This document shows, piece by piece, positions 1 through 12,216 of a DNA stretch of 64,000 bases (positions are counted from its first letter, which is position 1; every line of letters starts with the position of its first letter). Position numbers and translations under genes: made by a program. The notes beneath the pieces were generated by a model. It was given only the letters and a program-made list of their open reading frames with translations. It made no database searches and was not told the origin of the DNA. This stretch comes from Vespa crabro (Eukaryota; Arthropoda; Insecta; Hymenoptera; Vespidae), in NCBI RefSeq assembly GCF_910589235.1, contig NC_060956.1, positions 18,691,999 to 18,755,998 of the forward strand. The letters run 5' to 3'.

Positions 1-280
1 TATTTGAGCTGGTGAATATCGTACTCAAAAAAAAAAAAAAAAGAAAAAAGAAAAAAGAAAAAAAAGTGCTGAAAGAGGCCATAGAAAAAGTCATCAATCT
101 CGTTAGCGTGTTTTAATTAAACGCAGATTCATGAAAGAGTGTCACGTTTCCTCTCTTTCTCCCTTGTTATCCTTTTATCTCACCATTTCGTTTCCACTAC
201 CACTTTCGTCTTTTCTCTTTGAGTAATAACGAGAGAAAAGTCCGCCCGGGTGCTCTGACTTACGCGATAGTTCGAACGAG

Positions 281-465
281 ATGCGAACAATGATGAAAAA
301 AGGAAAAGAGAAAGGAGAAGAGAGAGAGAGAGAGAAAGAGGGAGGAAAAAATAAGGGGGCAAAGAAAAATGAAAAATATAAGAGAGGGGAGGGGAAAAAA
401 AGAAAGAAAGAAAGAATGAAAGAAGAAAAAAAAAAAAGAAGAAGAAAAAGAGAAAAAGTTACGGT
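281..465 (+). repeat. Purine-rich tract (A/G)
   Basis: An almost pure A/G strand with (GA)n and (GAAA)n patches. The ORFs on both strands here are translations of it (Lys/Glu/Arg or Ser/Phe/Leu runs). Confidence 0.9.
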
Positions 466-2296
466 TCAGCTTTGAAATGTCGACAGAGCGATGAAACCTC
501 ACAAAGATTAATTAAATCGTTCCTTTGCTTTACGTTCGCTTAATACGTTCGTAATTAAAAAATGGGAATACATATATACTGGCAAAAGTTATCGCACTCT
601 TTGTCCTTCTTACTCTTGACATTTTTTTAATTCTCTCGACATAATAATGCCGCTGTTGGTTGTTGTATAACGTACCGGAGAAACTTTCACGGTAATGGGT
701 GCAATCGAAACTTCTCTATGCAGACGGAGTACGAAAAGCAAGAGGTAGTTTGCAGGACAAAGTACTCGTACGCCATGGCCGTTTGTGCGAGTATCTTCTC
801 CTACGACCTCCAAGTACCTGTTGCGTACATATCGTTCCGACGAAAATGTATCTTAGCGATACATTCTACCAAAAGTTCACCTTTTCTTTTTAATCCTTTA
901 TATCTATTATTAAATCATTGTTCAATATCGTTCTATTTTTAATCCTCATAATTGATTATATGTATCTGCGTTTGTTAAAATTATATGATTCTAAAATATG
1001 GTCATCCTTCTTTTTTCTTTCTTTTTTCTTCTTTTTTTTTTTTTTTCTTTTTTTCTTTAATATTTCAATATTAGGTTAAGAAAAAAATTCTTTAATTATT
1101 CCCGTTAATTTTCGTATGACATAAAGGGATCACGCTTATGCCGTTGTTAATTAAATTTATTATATCTCTTTTTCTTTCATATTGGAGTAACGTTATAAAG
1201 GTATTGGCACGATTCTATTAACGTGAAGCATTGGTAAGTAAAAGTTTTATTTGAACAATCGACGAGATCGTTACTGGAAGTGACTGTTACTTCGTTAATA
1301 GGTTGCTATACATAACATTGTTGGTTCTACTATTTGCCTAATTTGATCGTAGTTCAATCGAAGCTTCGACTGTTCCTATTATTGTCATTACTTCAATATC
1401 GATTTATAAAACATTATTGCAAACTAGGTGAATTTTGCTTTATGAATTCTCGTAATTATAAAATATTTTTACGATGACACAATGTAAAAAAGAATCTAAT
1501 TATCTTTATAATATTCTTTATATTATTGTCTAATTATCTTTCAGTATTTATATACGTTTTATCATATCACTTCGATCTTTTACTAAAAATAATTTATTGG
1601 AAACTTTTCGGGGCGATAAAAGTTTGATGATAAAACATGAAGTAGAATGATGAGAAAAGTTCGATATCATTTCCTTTCTATTATACTTTTAACATGAACT
1701 TAGAAACGAATATTCAGGATTATATCGAAATCGCGTGGTATTTATACAATAGTAATCTCGCAATCTATTCATTGATGTGAAATTCAGTCAATTCTAATTA
1801 TTATTCCATTATAGATCTTATAGAACGTGTGTAAATATAATAAAATATGATTCGGTAAAAATATCCAAAAATAAATAGATTAAAGGAGGAGAAGGAGGAG
1901 GAGGAGAAGGAGAAGGAGAAGGAAGTATATACTTATCGATTTAGATTATCCGAAATAGCATTCATTGAAATTGTCATTCGAAGTGCATCTGTTTCTAAAT
2001 TCGAAGAAAAAAGTTATGAGATTGATCAATTATAAATTTACATTTATTTTATTTTTTAATCGTTTCCGGTGATTTGTATTCAATGAAAGTTGAATTTATT
2101 TTGTCTTTAATATTATATATCTTTTAATGATTTCTCAACGATCGATTCGATTCGAAATGATCATAGTTAATTTTTACACTTTATTTTTATTCCTTAGAAT
2201 GAAGCCACGATCAAACAAACTGAAGCAAATTCTTGATAGAATCGTGAAGGTCTTGTAGGTGAAAATGGTGAATACGTGTCAATGACCCTTTCGAAG

Positions 2297-2299
<3 letters not shown>
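466..2299. other. Gene-free AT-rich DNA
   Basis: Unique AT-rich sequence with a GC-richer island at 600-860, a T-rich tract at about 1012-1058 and a (GGAGAA/GGA)n run at 1884-1923. No coding or RNA gene was recognised. Confidence 0.6.
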
Positions 2300-2336
<37 letters not shown>

Positions 2337-2352
2337 CTCTCTTTCTCTCTCA
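2300..2352 (+). repeat. (CT)n microsatellite
   Basis: About 26 CT units with T interruptions at the 3' end. Confidence 0.95.
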
Positions 2353-3990
2353 AGGGACGTGCTAACTCTTGCCGGAAGATAAAATGACGTACTTCCTACT
2401 ACGTTGATAAGGACTACTTTTCGATCTAACACAGAACTTCCGTTTACTTAATCAGTCTCCTAGAGTTTTATCGTTCGCTGAATGCATTTGCCTTTCAAAG
2501 AGTACGACCGATCGTTGAAAATAAAGTCTAAGGGTCAACTTCGACGATGATCGAACGTTTTACGATGTCGACGAACGGAGAACCATACCGGAAGAAAAGA
2601 AAGAAATGAATTACGCTATGACGTCGAAATTTATCTTTTTTTTTTCCACTATACCCTTTTTTTTCTTGTTTTCTTTCTTTTTTTATACGAAAGTATTCAC
2701 AAAAAATAATCATTTACATGAAAATATTCGAACGATCTCGAAATTGTTTCATTATTCGTATTCTTTATATTGTTCCATTTCGATAAAATGAGTCAGTTCG
2801 ATTTGAAAATTTCATTAATTTACGTTACGAACGTATTGTAAAAACAATATCGATGTTTCAAAAATTTACGAATTATACGAGCTTATAAATAAACTTTTTC
2901 GTTGTTTTACTTAATAAGAAAAATGTCACTTCTATATTTTATTATTATCATAGATGTCGATATCGAAATATTTGAATGACGATATCCTTAGATGTAAACA
3001 TATATCTGTTTAAAGGACATTATCGTTCTAGATTTGTTCATTTTATTCGCATAGATCAATCGCAATAAACGAGATCTATTTTTCGTAAGTTTTTCTTTCT
3101 AAATCAAAATGATCGTTCACTCGAACGCAATTCGTTGTTCTGTCTTTCAAATATGATCGATCGTCCTTTCTTCATCTATTTTAATAATGTTACAAGAATT
3201 GGATCGTTCATATTATTTTCCAGGATGCTTTTAACTCGGATCTAAAACGATCGTCTTTCATAAAAGACGATCGTTCTCGGGCTAACAAAAATCGTCTAGA
3301 AACTTAACTTTCAAATCATTTAGCTAACTTCGTTGCACACTTCACGATCGTCGTAGAAGTTTGCGAACGCGCTTGAATCACCCTAAACTCGTAAAATGTA
3401 AATCGACAGAACGTGCTCATTCGTTTCAAGTCTCTCTATACATATTAACGTACCAGGAAAATAATGACAATTCGTGGCGTAAAGCTTACACGAGTTTTTA
3501 CGAGTTTCTAAAAAAAATATTTCGATGGAAATTAATATTTCCCGGATGTCCGAGTGCGTTTTAATTAATTAATCAATTAATTAATTACTTAATTTATTTA
3601 TTTATTTCCTTTTTTTTTTATAAAAAGAAAAAAACGAAACGAGATAACATAATTTTCTAATAATTAGATTAGATGTACGAATTAGGTGTATGAATAGTAT
3701 TCATTTTATATCGAGTCAACATTTATCTTCTTTTTCTAATTCACAAATTGTACAATACAATTTACTAAAGTTCCATTATAAGATATCACGATCCAAAAAT
3801 ATAGTCGAAGCAATTTTGAAATGTTACCTACGTTGGAGTATACGAGCTAAGAGATTCTCTTTCTCCTCAACATCCGCGTCTTTGTATGCCTCATAGTAGA
3901 AGAAGTTCGTCATTTCCCTGGACGATGTAAACACGCTGAAAACGAGACATTAAATTCTGCTCTAGATTCGCTTGCTTTATCAACGAGAGT
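2353..3990. other. Gene-free AT-rich DNA
   Basis: Unique sequence rich in GATCG motifs, containing the 13-bp hairpin at 3246 and an AATT/TTTA-rich run at about 3562-3607. The ORF at 3361-3564 has no supporting splice or homology signal. Confidence 0.6.
3246..3275. other. Perfect 13-bp hairpin with 4-nt loop
   Basis: AACGATCGTCTTT at 3246-3258 is exactly complementary to AAAGACGATCGTT at 3263-3275. The stem itself contains the palindrome CGATCG. There is no surrounding gene. Confidence 0.8.
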
Positions 3991-4037
3991 GAGGGATTAG
4001 AGAGAAAGAGAGAGAAATAAAGAACGTACGAATGAGT

Positions 4038-4091
<54 letters not shown>

Positions 4092-4115
4092 AAAAGAGAT
4101 AGGTAGCTAAAGAGG
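3991..4115 (+). repeat. (GA)n-rich tract
   Basis: An imperfect GA tract with a pure (AG)n core at about 4043-4088. Confidence 0.95.
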
Positions 4116-4261
4116 AAGAGAGAGGAAAAACTGATTTTGTGTGCCGAGCTTGAATGACATTCTCTCTCGGGAGAGAGCGTCAGGGATCCTATCGCCTTTG
4201 ACGTTGAATATCGGTATCGATTCGCGGCCAAAGGAAGGATGTTGGGGTCAAACAGGGTGTA

Positions 4262-4296
4262 GAAGAGAAAAAGAGAGTTGGAGAGAAAGAGAGAGA

Positions 4297-4335
<39 letters not shown>

Positions 4336-4502
4336 GGAAGCTGGTGGTACGTACCGATCGCTTTTGTTCTTTCGCGTCTCTTCGTTTCAAATACACGGGC
4401 ACGTTTTGATGCAACGCCATCGCGTCGGTGCCCTTTCCCTTCTCCAAGCTTCAACTCGGGGGCGGAATAATTCTCTCTTTCTCTCTTCCCTCCTTCCCTC
4501 TC

Positions 4503-4540
<38 letters not shown>
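4262..4540 (+). repeat. GA tract (4279-4330) and CT tract (4508-4540) flanking a unique 140-bp segment
   Basis: Two complementary dinucleotide tracts in opposite senses enclose a GC-richer segment (4331-4466). The ORFs reported around here read through the tracts. Confidence 0.9.
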
Positions 4541-4543
<3 letters not shown>

Positions 4544-5246
4544 GTTTTGTTTATTCAACAAGCAAAAGTTTCCAGTCGAAACACGAGAGAAGTTGTGACG
4601 TACGGTTCGTCCTCCCTCTTGTCGCTCCGTTTATTAGGCTACTAAGCTGATGTACGGTAATTTGTTCTCTTTTTTCTTCTCTCTCTTTCATTCTCTCTCA
4701 CTTAATCCTTTCGTAAAGCTCGTTGAAACGCGAATGCTACGCCAAACTGTCAAAATGCAAAACTCCTCTCGACGGATCCCCGACGAATTCACAAGCAGTT
4801 TTCGACTCGTGAAGTCGTACTTTCTCTAAGTTTTGCCATCTCTGATTAATAGTTAGCATATAAATTATTCTACGATTGTTCGATGAAGATATATACTTCG
4901 ACGAAGATATGTTCGAAATCGATAATAAGTTTAACAGAGAAAGTTCACAAATTTTTATTACAAATTTTGATTTTGTATTGGATTAAATTTCTACAAGATG
5001 AGATTAAAAGTTATTTACTTTTTCATCAATATAGATTATTAATTTTCATTTGAGATATCTCGTTTATATTTATTTCCATATTATTGTTTAATATTAAGCT
5101 GTAATTTAACAAAGAAATATCATTCAAAAAATTCATTGAATAAGAAATAGATTTACGAGATATGTATACCTATATGAAATATTTATAAAATTGATCTTAT
5201 TATACCGATAGTATTTAATTATTTAAACAAAAAGAGGGCATTTTTC
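4541..5246. other. Gene-free AT-rich DNA upstream of the palindromic element
   Basis: Unique, AT-rich; nothing else seen. Confidence 0.6.
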
Positions 5247-5561
5247 CCTTTAAAATGGTTGTTTTTTCAAGTCTCTACGACTTTTGGTTGCTGAGATATC
5301 GTTAGTTTAATTTTGTTATTCATATTCCATATAGTACAGCTGTTCGTAGTAAACGTAGTAAACGTAGTAGTAGTAATAGTAGTAGAAAATATCAATGAAT
5401 CAGTTATGTAGGTCAGGTAAATTCTTAGAATTTATGTAGGTCAGTGTATCAATACTTCTTTTCCAAGAAATTATGTAGGTCAATTGTCCGCCTTATATTT
5501 AAATGGGATTATCTCCGAAATTAATAATCGTAGAGACTTCAAATAAGGACCATTTTAAAGG
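5247..5561. mobile_element. MITE-like palindromic element with 34-bp inverted repeats
   Basis: The left arm 5247-5280 and the reverse complement of 5528-5561 align without gaps at 30 of 34 positions, sharing CCTTTAAAATGGT and AAGTCTCTACGA. The arms enclose 247 nt with no ORF. This is the layout of a non-autonomous DNA transposon or other foldback element. No target-site duplication is clear, so the true ends may lie slightly outside the arms. Confidence 0.65.
5404..5482 (+). promoter_or_regulatory. Three exact TTATGTAGGTCA 12-mers (HR3/ROR-type sites)
   Basis: The same 12-mer occurs at 5404-5415, 5432-5443 and 5471-5482, inside the palindromic element. Each contains an 11-mer fitting WAWNTAGGTCA, the extended half-site bound as a monomer by ROR-class nuclear receptors (insect HR3, also contested by E75). 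Whether the sites function is unknown. Confidence 0.5.
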
Positions 5562-5596
5562 ATAAATTTTTATCTATCTTGTCAATGTATTGTTTA

Positions 5597-6054
5597 TAAT
5601 TAATAACAATTTGTTATAAACAATTTAATATAGATAATTTTTGTAAAAAAATTTTCTTATGTGAATGAACATTATATAGTTATATATGCATATATATGTC
5701 TATATAGGTATAAATTTAATAATTTGTTATAAACAATTTGTCATAAACAAATTTGTTATAAAAATTTTTGTTTTTGTTAACAAATATCATAAAGTTTGTG
5801 TATATGTATTTGTCCATATAGATATGTATATATGAAATTAATACTTTGTTGTAAACAATTTGTTATAAATAAATAAAAAAATTTTTTTTTGTTAATAAAT
5901 ACCACATAATTCATGTATATATGCACATATAGATATATATAAAAAGATTTAATAATTTGTTATAAACAATTTGTTACAAACAAATTTGTTATAAATAATT
6001 ATCATAAAAAATTTTTGTTTGTTAACAAATCACACAGATTGTTTACATATTATA

Positions 6055-6107
<53 letters not shown>

Positions 6108-6170
6108 GTATATTTGAATTTAATAATTTGTTATAAATGATTTGTTATAAACAATTCTTGAAAACAATGT
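5597..6170. repeat. Degenerate tandem repeat, unit about 115 bp, about five copies
   Basis: The core TTTGTTATAAACAATTTG and variants recur with anchors at about 5613, 5726, 5848, 5959 and 6130 (spacings 113, 122, 111 and 171). Each core is followed by an AT-rich segment with AAATTTTTGTT and GTTAACAAAT blocks. The last spacing is stretched by the (CA)n(TA)n tract. The copies are diverged and no coding is seen. Confidence 0.75.
6055..6107. repeat. (CA)n then (TA)n microsatellite
   Basis: About 20 CA dinucleotides are followed by about five TA, embedded in the fourth unit of the 115-bp tandem repeat. Confidence 0.95.
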
Positions 6171-6896
6171 ATTATAATCTATTTTATAGAATTTGAAAGA
6201 AAATTGTAATAGTCGTATGAATATATTTGATATATAATAATAGATTTAATACATTTATCAATGAAACAATTTATCAGTTATTAATAAAATCATGTAGATC
6301 ATGGATGAAATTTAAAAGAGCTCTTATGACATAAATAGTCGTCGACTTAAAAAGTACGCATACTATACAGAAGAATTGAATCGAGTACGATTAAGTTTCG
6401 TTCTATGAAAGGAAGAACATTCTAGGGTTGGTTCTGTCTTTTTTGTTTTTCTTTTTTCTTCGTTTTTTTTTTTTTTTTTTTTTTTTTTAGCCGCATACAG
6501 ATGTTTGTTCGAAAAGTCGTAAAGTGACTCGTTGTAGAGTCCGAGGTAGTGCAGGTAGGGGGGAGGGGGCAGAGGATGGGACCACCACTGCGATAAGAAG
6601 CTTAGGAGCTTGCTCACTCGTTCCTAGATTATTCACGATTCGAGCTTCCTCCATTCTACGTCTACGAAAGCTTTAGTTGACATAAGCCCCTTGTCGACAA
6701 GAAAGTCGCTCGACAACCATGAATAACTAATTCGATCCGGTGGCACTCGCTGCGTATTAAATGCTTTGGTTTCTCGACGAGCATACGAGTGGACCATTTG
6801 AAAACGCTTTTTATCCTTCCGATTTGACAAATTAATTATTGGATTTAAAAGGAGGCTGGTGGTTAATCTCTTTTTTTCCATGTTTTTTCTAATAAA
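6171..6896. other. Gene-free DNA with poly-T and a GC-richer island
   Basis: A poly-T run at about 6462-6488 is followed by a unique island (6500-6830) with a G-run near 6559-6570. The minus-strand ORFs cross the poly-T. No gene recognised. Confidence 0.5.
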
Positions 6897-7080
6897 AAGA
6901 AATAAAAAAAAGAAATAAAAAAAAGAAGAAGAAAAAAAAAAAAGAAAAGGAGAAAAAGAAAACAAAAGGAAAAGTGGGGGAGGGGGGGGGAAGCGGGGAA
7001 GAAAGAGGGGATGAAAAGGAAAGGAAAATACAAAAGGATAAAAGAAGGAAAGAGAAAGGAGATAAAAAGTAAAAGAAGTG
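6897..7080 (+). repeat. Purine tract with a G9 run
   Basis: A/G only over most of its length, including gtgggggagggggggggaag-type sequence at about 6973-6992. It is followed 60 bp later by a pyrimidine tract (7141-7231), making the two mutually complementary. Confidence 0.9.
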
Positions 7081-7140
7081 AAATGGATCGACGAAAAAGC
7101 TTTGTCCGACGAGAGCGAATCCCAATGATCATTTTCATTC

Positions 7141-7186
7141 TTTCTATTTTCTTTTTTTTCTTTTTCTTTTTTTTTCTTCTTCTTCT

Positions 7187-7230
<44 letters not shown>

Positions 7231-7231
7231 A
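7141..7231 (+). repeat. Pyrimidine tract ending in (CT)n
   Basis: A T-rich section, then (TTC)n, then (CT)n from about 7188. Confidence 0.9.
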
Positions 7232-8068
7232 GTTGACATCGTTGTTATCGACACGAGACTAATTATTAGCAAGGATCGATCGAGTTTGCTCAAGTTTTTC
7301 ACGAACGGTTTATTAAGAACTACGATCTCTTTGTGACCTTCTGTGACCTATCGTTGGAAAATTTTCTTTGAAAGAAGTCCTTCCGTTTATCCGTCCCTTT
7401 CGATCCTCGAAAGGAATTGAAATTCTTTCTTTTTCTTCCGTTCTCTTTCACGTATAAGTATATCTCAGTCGGATTTCCTTTATCATAGCAACGAAGTGAT
7501 CATAAATTATTATCCTTTTCCGCGGTACTCCGTCGTAAATCCTCCCGTTCTCATACCCCCACTCTTCCTTTCCTCCTTTTCTTTACTTTTTCTTCTTTTT
7601 TTTCTTCTCTCCTTTTTTTTTTTCTTTCCCTTTTTTCTTTGTCGCCCCTCCACTCCTCTCCCCACCAGACTGATTTTATCCATAGTGTCTCACATTTCGT
7701 TCTATATCCGAGGCTACGGATTATCGACTAAAATCGTGTACTCTCTTATCGAACTCCATCGTAATCCTCTTCCAACACAGTATTGGGCACAATTCGAACA
7801 TTCGAAAATACAGAGAATTATTATCATTATGCTATGAGTTTCTCTTTATCGTTTGAATGGAGGAGAGATAGAGAAAGAAAAAAAAGAAAAAGAGAACGGA
7901 TGAAAACTTTCGCGATCTAAAGGTTTAATCATCGAATGTAGGCACACATTTCTGAGCTTTTCTTTGGGACGATATGTTCCAAACGAAAAGTCTGCTTTAC
8001 AAGCCGCAATGACCCATTTTTTCTCTTTTTTCTTCTTCTCTCTCCCTTTTTTTTTACATTACTTACCT
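7232..8068. other. Gene-free DNA with a pyrimidine-rich block
   Basis: Unique sequence with a C/T-rich block at about 7545-7675. The 113-codon ORF crossing it is low complexity in its middle. Confidence 0.5.
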
Positions 8069-8105
8069 GTGTGTGTGTGTGTGTATGTGTGTGTGTGTGT
8101 GTGTG
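8069..8105 (+). repeat. (TG)n microsatellite
   Basis: About 18 TG units with one TA interruption. Confidence 0.95.
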
Positions 8106-9000
8106 GGAGAGAAAAGTAAGCCGACTCTTTCGACAAAAAGGGAGATTCGATTTCAAAGATGATATTGAGGAATTTATGTCGCAACGTAAGCAAAGAACGA
8201 TCAAAATATTCGTCGAATGTACTCAAAGTACACAATAAACGTTGAGAACGCTTAGGATATAACTTTTCATGGGCATTTCCTTTTCATCAAGCTCGCTAAC
8301 TTTTATCAATGAAAAACTTTATTTTTTAAAGGGGTAAAGTCTTGACGGATATTTAATTACGGGAAGAAACTATCGGATATTCGTAAAAACTGATATTTGG
8401 ATTTGTTAAACCATAATAATTTTCAACAATTATGATATTGAGAAATAAGAAATAATAAAAGACTTTTCTCTCTTTTTTTTTTATTTTCTTTCTTTTCTTT
8501 TTTTGTCTTTTTCCTTTAAATATATTTTCCTTAAATATACCCAATATACTGTTAAAAAATTATTTTTAAATAGCCATTAATATTATTCATCATTTATTGA
8601 TAATTTTATAAATTATTGATAATGAAATCAATGTTAATAAAATATTTAATAAATAATGTCTCTATAATGTGATCTGTTCTACATGTGAATAAAATTGAAT
8701 TTAACTCGGACGTCCAAGCGTTAGAAATTAAAAAGGATAATGATGACATAGTTTAAGCGTTAAAGCAGAAGTTGTTTCTCTTTACTCGAACATTGTAGTG
8801 ATTCTGGAAGGTGTGTAGCCGACACGAGAGATTCCATAGAAATGTCGAGAGCATCCTTACACGGGTAATTAATGCCTCTTGAAGGAGCTCGTTAAACTTT
8901 AAATTAGCGTCTCCTTGTACGTGGTCGCCCGCCGATTCTCGCCTTAAATCTGTGTACGTGCCTGTAGGTGAAGAGCCAAGCTCACTCTCGGCTCAAGAGT
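8106..9000. other. Gene-free DNA
   Basis: AT-rich, with a GC-richer unique island at 8770-9000 that could be a conserved non-coding element. No ORF of note. Confidence 0.5.
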
Positions 9001-9175
9001 ACATACATACGTGTACATATATACATATACATATATATATATATATATCTAAGTACATAATACATATGTGTCTACATAACGAGTTTGCCGCGAAAGGGTG
9101 AAAAGTAACAAAAAAAAAAAAAAAGAAAAAAAACCGGAAAAAAAAGAAAAAGAAAAAGAAAAAGAAAAAGAACAA
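9001..9175 (+). repeat. (TACA/TA)n and (GAAAAA)n low-complexity block
   Basis: ACATAC and TA repeats to about 9048, a short unique piece, then poly-A and a GAAAAA hexamer run at about 9108-9175. Confidence 0.9.
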
Positions 9176-10848
9176 AAAATATAAAGTCGAGGAACGAGCT
9201 AATGAGAGAAAAGTTACACGGTAATAAGAGTAAGAAAAAGATCAAATAAAAAAAAAGTAGCTTATTTAGCTTTGACGTAAAGGAAAAGAACGAAAAAGAT
9301 AAGATATTGACGTTTGTATAAACAATTAAAAAGCAAATTAACGACAAAAGTAATGACTAAACTCTCGTAAGGAAATAAAAAAGAAAAAGAAAAAAAGAAA
9401 CATTTCAAAAGAATTAATTAATTCCTTTTCAAATTTCTTTCGATTTATTCTGTACTCTGTTCGAGAATAAAAAAAAAAAAAAATGAACTTTTTCTTTATA
9501 AGATATGAGAATTGATATTAAGATATCGTTCTATCTGATTTTTCAATTTGACGATGCCGAGTTTTCCAGCATCCTTTATTGTCGATGCATCTTTATGGAT
9601 AGATCTAATATATTTGCAATATGGCTATGTAGTGATCCATTCGCTTGGTCCATTCATCTGTTGCTCTCGATATTAAAAATTTTTATTATTTCTTTGTAGA
9701 ATGACGTATCACGATGTTATTGAAAACTGTAACGGAAGAACAAAGACATACTTTTTTCTAATAGTTTTCTTTTTCTTTTGCTTTCTTTTTTTTTTTTTTT
9801 CTCTTAAATATTCTACAAAGAAGTTTAAATAGATCGGAATCATATTAATTACGTATGATTTATTAATCATTTTTATGCAGTTACAAGTTCTTTTAGCGTG
9901 ACCTTTATTTGAGACTTATGCAAATAGACCCTTATTAGCTTTTTGCAAGTAAGAAAATAACTGGATTTCTAACCTAAGTAATGTTTATAGAATACGTATA
10001 TAAGAATTGGCAAGGTAGAATGTTACTGCTTAACACGCGATAAACGTCACGCAGACTTAGTCCGCGCCTAGAATATTATATCCCCGCGGATTTATGACAT
10101 AAGCATGCCGACGAATCGTAGTACCGTAAAATACGAAGGTCTGTTAGTAGTACGAATTCTTGATAACGCTAAATGCTCGCATTGCAAATGAATGATAAAT
10201 GTCGAAAGAGAGTTGGAGCCTTTATGCTCATTGCGATTTCTACAGAATATTATACATAATGTGCGAAAAATAAATTGTAACATTTTAATTGATTTTATAA
10301 TTTAACATTGGCTAATATTTAATCATATTGAAAATGTTACGATAATATTCATAATTTTTCTATAATTATAAATATAAATTATTTCAATATCAAAAGTGTA
10401 TATCTGTTTGTATATATCCGTACGTGAGCTTGTGTATAAGAGTAAAGAAAAACAATTTGTTACTTTAATAAATATATTCATGCAGTATCACGAAATATTT
10501 ATGTAGATTTTATTTTTCGCTTTCGTATTCAGTCAAAGCTAACATGTTTTTCAACGTATATGTACGTATATTCCAAGTAGAATAAATGAACATGAGATTC
10601 GAATACGTATGCGTCCGTTTAAGTGAATTTATATAACAATAAATATTTGCGCTAGCGCATCCTACGGCAGACGGTAACTCGTAAAGTATACGAGTAGCCG
10701 TGAAACAACACGGGTTGTTCTTTCATTTTTATTTTCTTTTATGAAAAAAAATAGTCGCGACGAAAGTGTGTTACGTATGAAAGTAACATACAGTTTTATA
10801 ATTTTTACTTAACTATATTGCAACTCCGTAAAGAGACAATTAATATTG

Positions 10849-10880
<32 letters not shown>

Positions 10881-11130
10881 TAGAATGATTGTGATTACAG
10901 AATAATTTTTTTTACAAAATATTTTTGTTACAGAATAATTTTTATTGTTTATAGAGTTCGTCGAAACTCGAAAAAAAATATAATAATTTTTTGAAGTACA
11001 GCTTGAAAATTTGATCCAACGAATCGATCATAATTTCATAGTCACCTGGGGAACAGAACGTTTTATTCAAACGATAAAAACTCTCTCACTTTTTTTTACG
11101 AGAACGTGCTCACGATAGAAAGCGAGAGAG
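9176..11130. other. Gene-free AT-rich DNA
   Basis: Mostly unique. It contains the octamer at 9918, a GC-richer patch at 10010-10100, a T-run at about 9786-9802 and TA/T runs at about 10851-10878. Confidence 0.5.
9918..9925 (+). promoter_or_regulatory. Consensus octamer ATGCAAAT
   Basis: This is an exact POU-domain octamer in a unique segment (9880-10100) of otherwise AT-rich DNA. A single 8-mer is expected by chance about once per window, so this is only a note. Confidence 0.2.
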
Positions 11131-12138
11131 GGAGGGAGAAAGAGGGAGAAAGAGAGAGAGAGAGAGTGAAAGAGAGTGAGGGAGAGACATGAAATAATGG
11201 CGTTTCGAAGCGAGTACAGGTATCATTAAATTGGAGAATCGGATTATTCGTCGATACGATTCGAGCTTTTCAATCTGTTGAAAAATTGGACCAACAATTT
11301 AGTTTGCCGTTAAATTTTATATATTTTGGATGTTTCTCTATTTTTTTTCTTTTCTTTTTTTTTTTTTTTTATTTCAATTATACAAATTTGTCCTATCAAA
11401 TCTATTACAAAAGTATCAATGATGTTCTATCATTCATTTTTCATTTGAAGAATGACATTTTTTCGTATCAAAAAGGAAAAAGAGTTCAGCTTAAAATTCA
11501 TGACCGTCAAAGGTATCAAAGATTTATCTGAAAATTCATGATTAAACGGATCAAAGATAAAGTCAACATATTTTTTTTTTTTTATTATATACGAGAATAA
11601 AGTAAATATTTGTCGATTCACAATTCGTGTTAATTTAAATAAATCAAAAATATTAAATAATCGAGGAATCATCCCTATAATAAAAATTCATATTTAAACG
11701 GTTCCAATATCTTTTTATTTGTATTTTTCGGAAAGTGCGACGCATAACTTCGTAGGGTATGTAGTAGGTACCTTAACAGTCAAAAAGGGTTACGAGGGTA
11801 CATGGTGGTGTTGGTAAAAGCGATACCTTTAGGAATTTATTGGTGCATCGGGGGTCTCTCGCTAACGACCAAGTTGGGAAAGGTGAATTTTATAAACGAG
11901 TCGCGGCTGGTATTTAGAGGGTAAAAGCTGAACAACCGTGTTGTAGCTCGAGCACGTTAGCTAGCTCGTACTAAGTTGGCTATACACGTTCGTTTCTGAA
12001 ACCTCGAATACTCCCCATGGATAGCAAAAGCGAGTTACCATCGGTAATACAGTAATAACTGGCGTGCTTCTACCATGTTAACCTCCCCCCCCTTCTCTCT
12101 CCCTCTTTCTCTTTTCCTCTCTTTTTCTCTCTTTCCTC

Positions 12139-12169
<31 letters not shown>

Positions 12170-12216
12170 CATCCTTTCTCCCTCTTTCTCTTTTATTCTC
12201 TCTTTTTCTTTCCTGT
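11131..12216. other. GA tract, unique island and pyrimidine tract upstream of the candidate signal-peptide exon
   Basis: An imperfect GA tract at about 11125-11190, poly-T near 11345-11370, a GC-richer unique island at 11730-12060 that could hold promoter sequence, then a nearly pure pyrimidine tract at 12082-12214. Confidence 0.5.

Noticed and set aside
3980..4645. ORFs of 93-155 codons with Ser-Leu or Arg-Glu runs
   Set aside because: Translations of (GA)n/(CT)n tracts in alternative frames.
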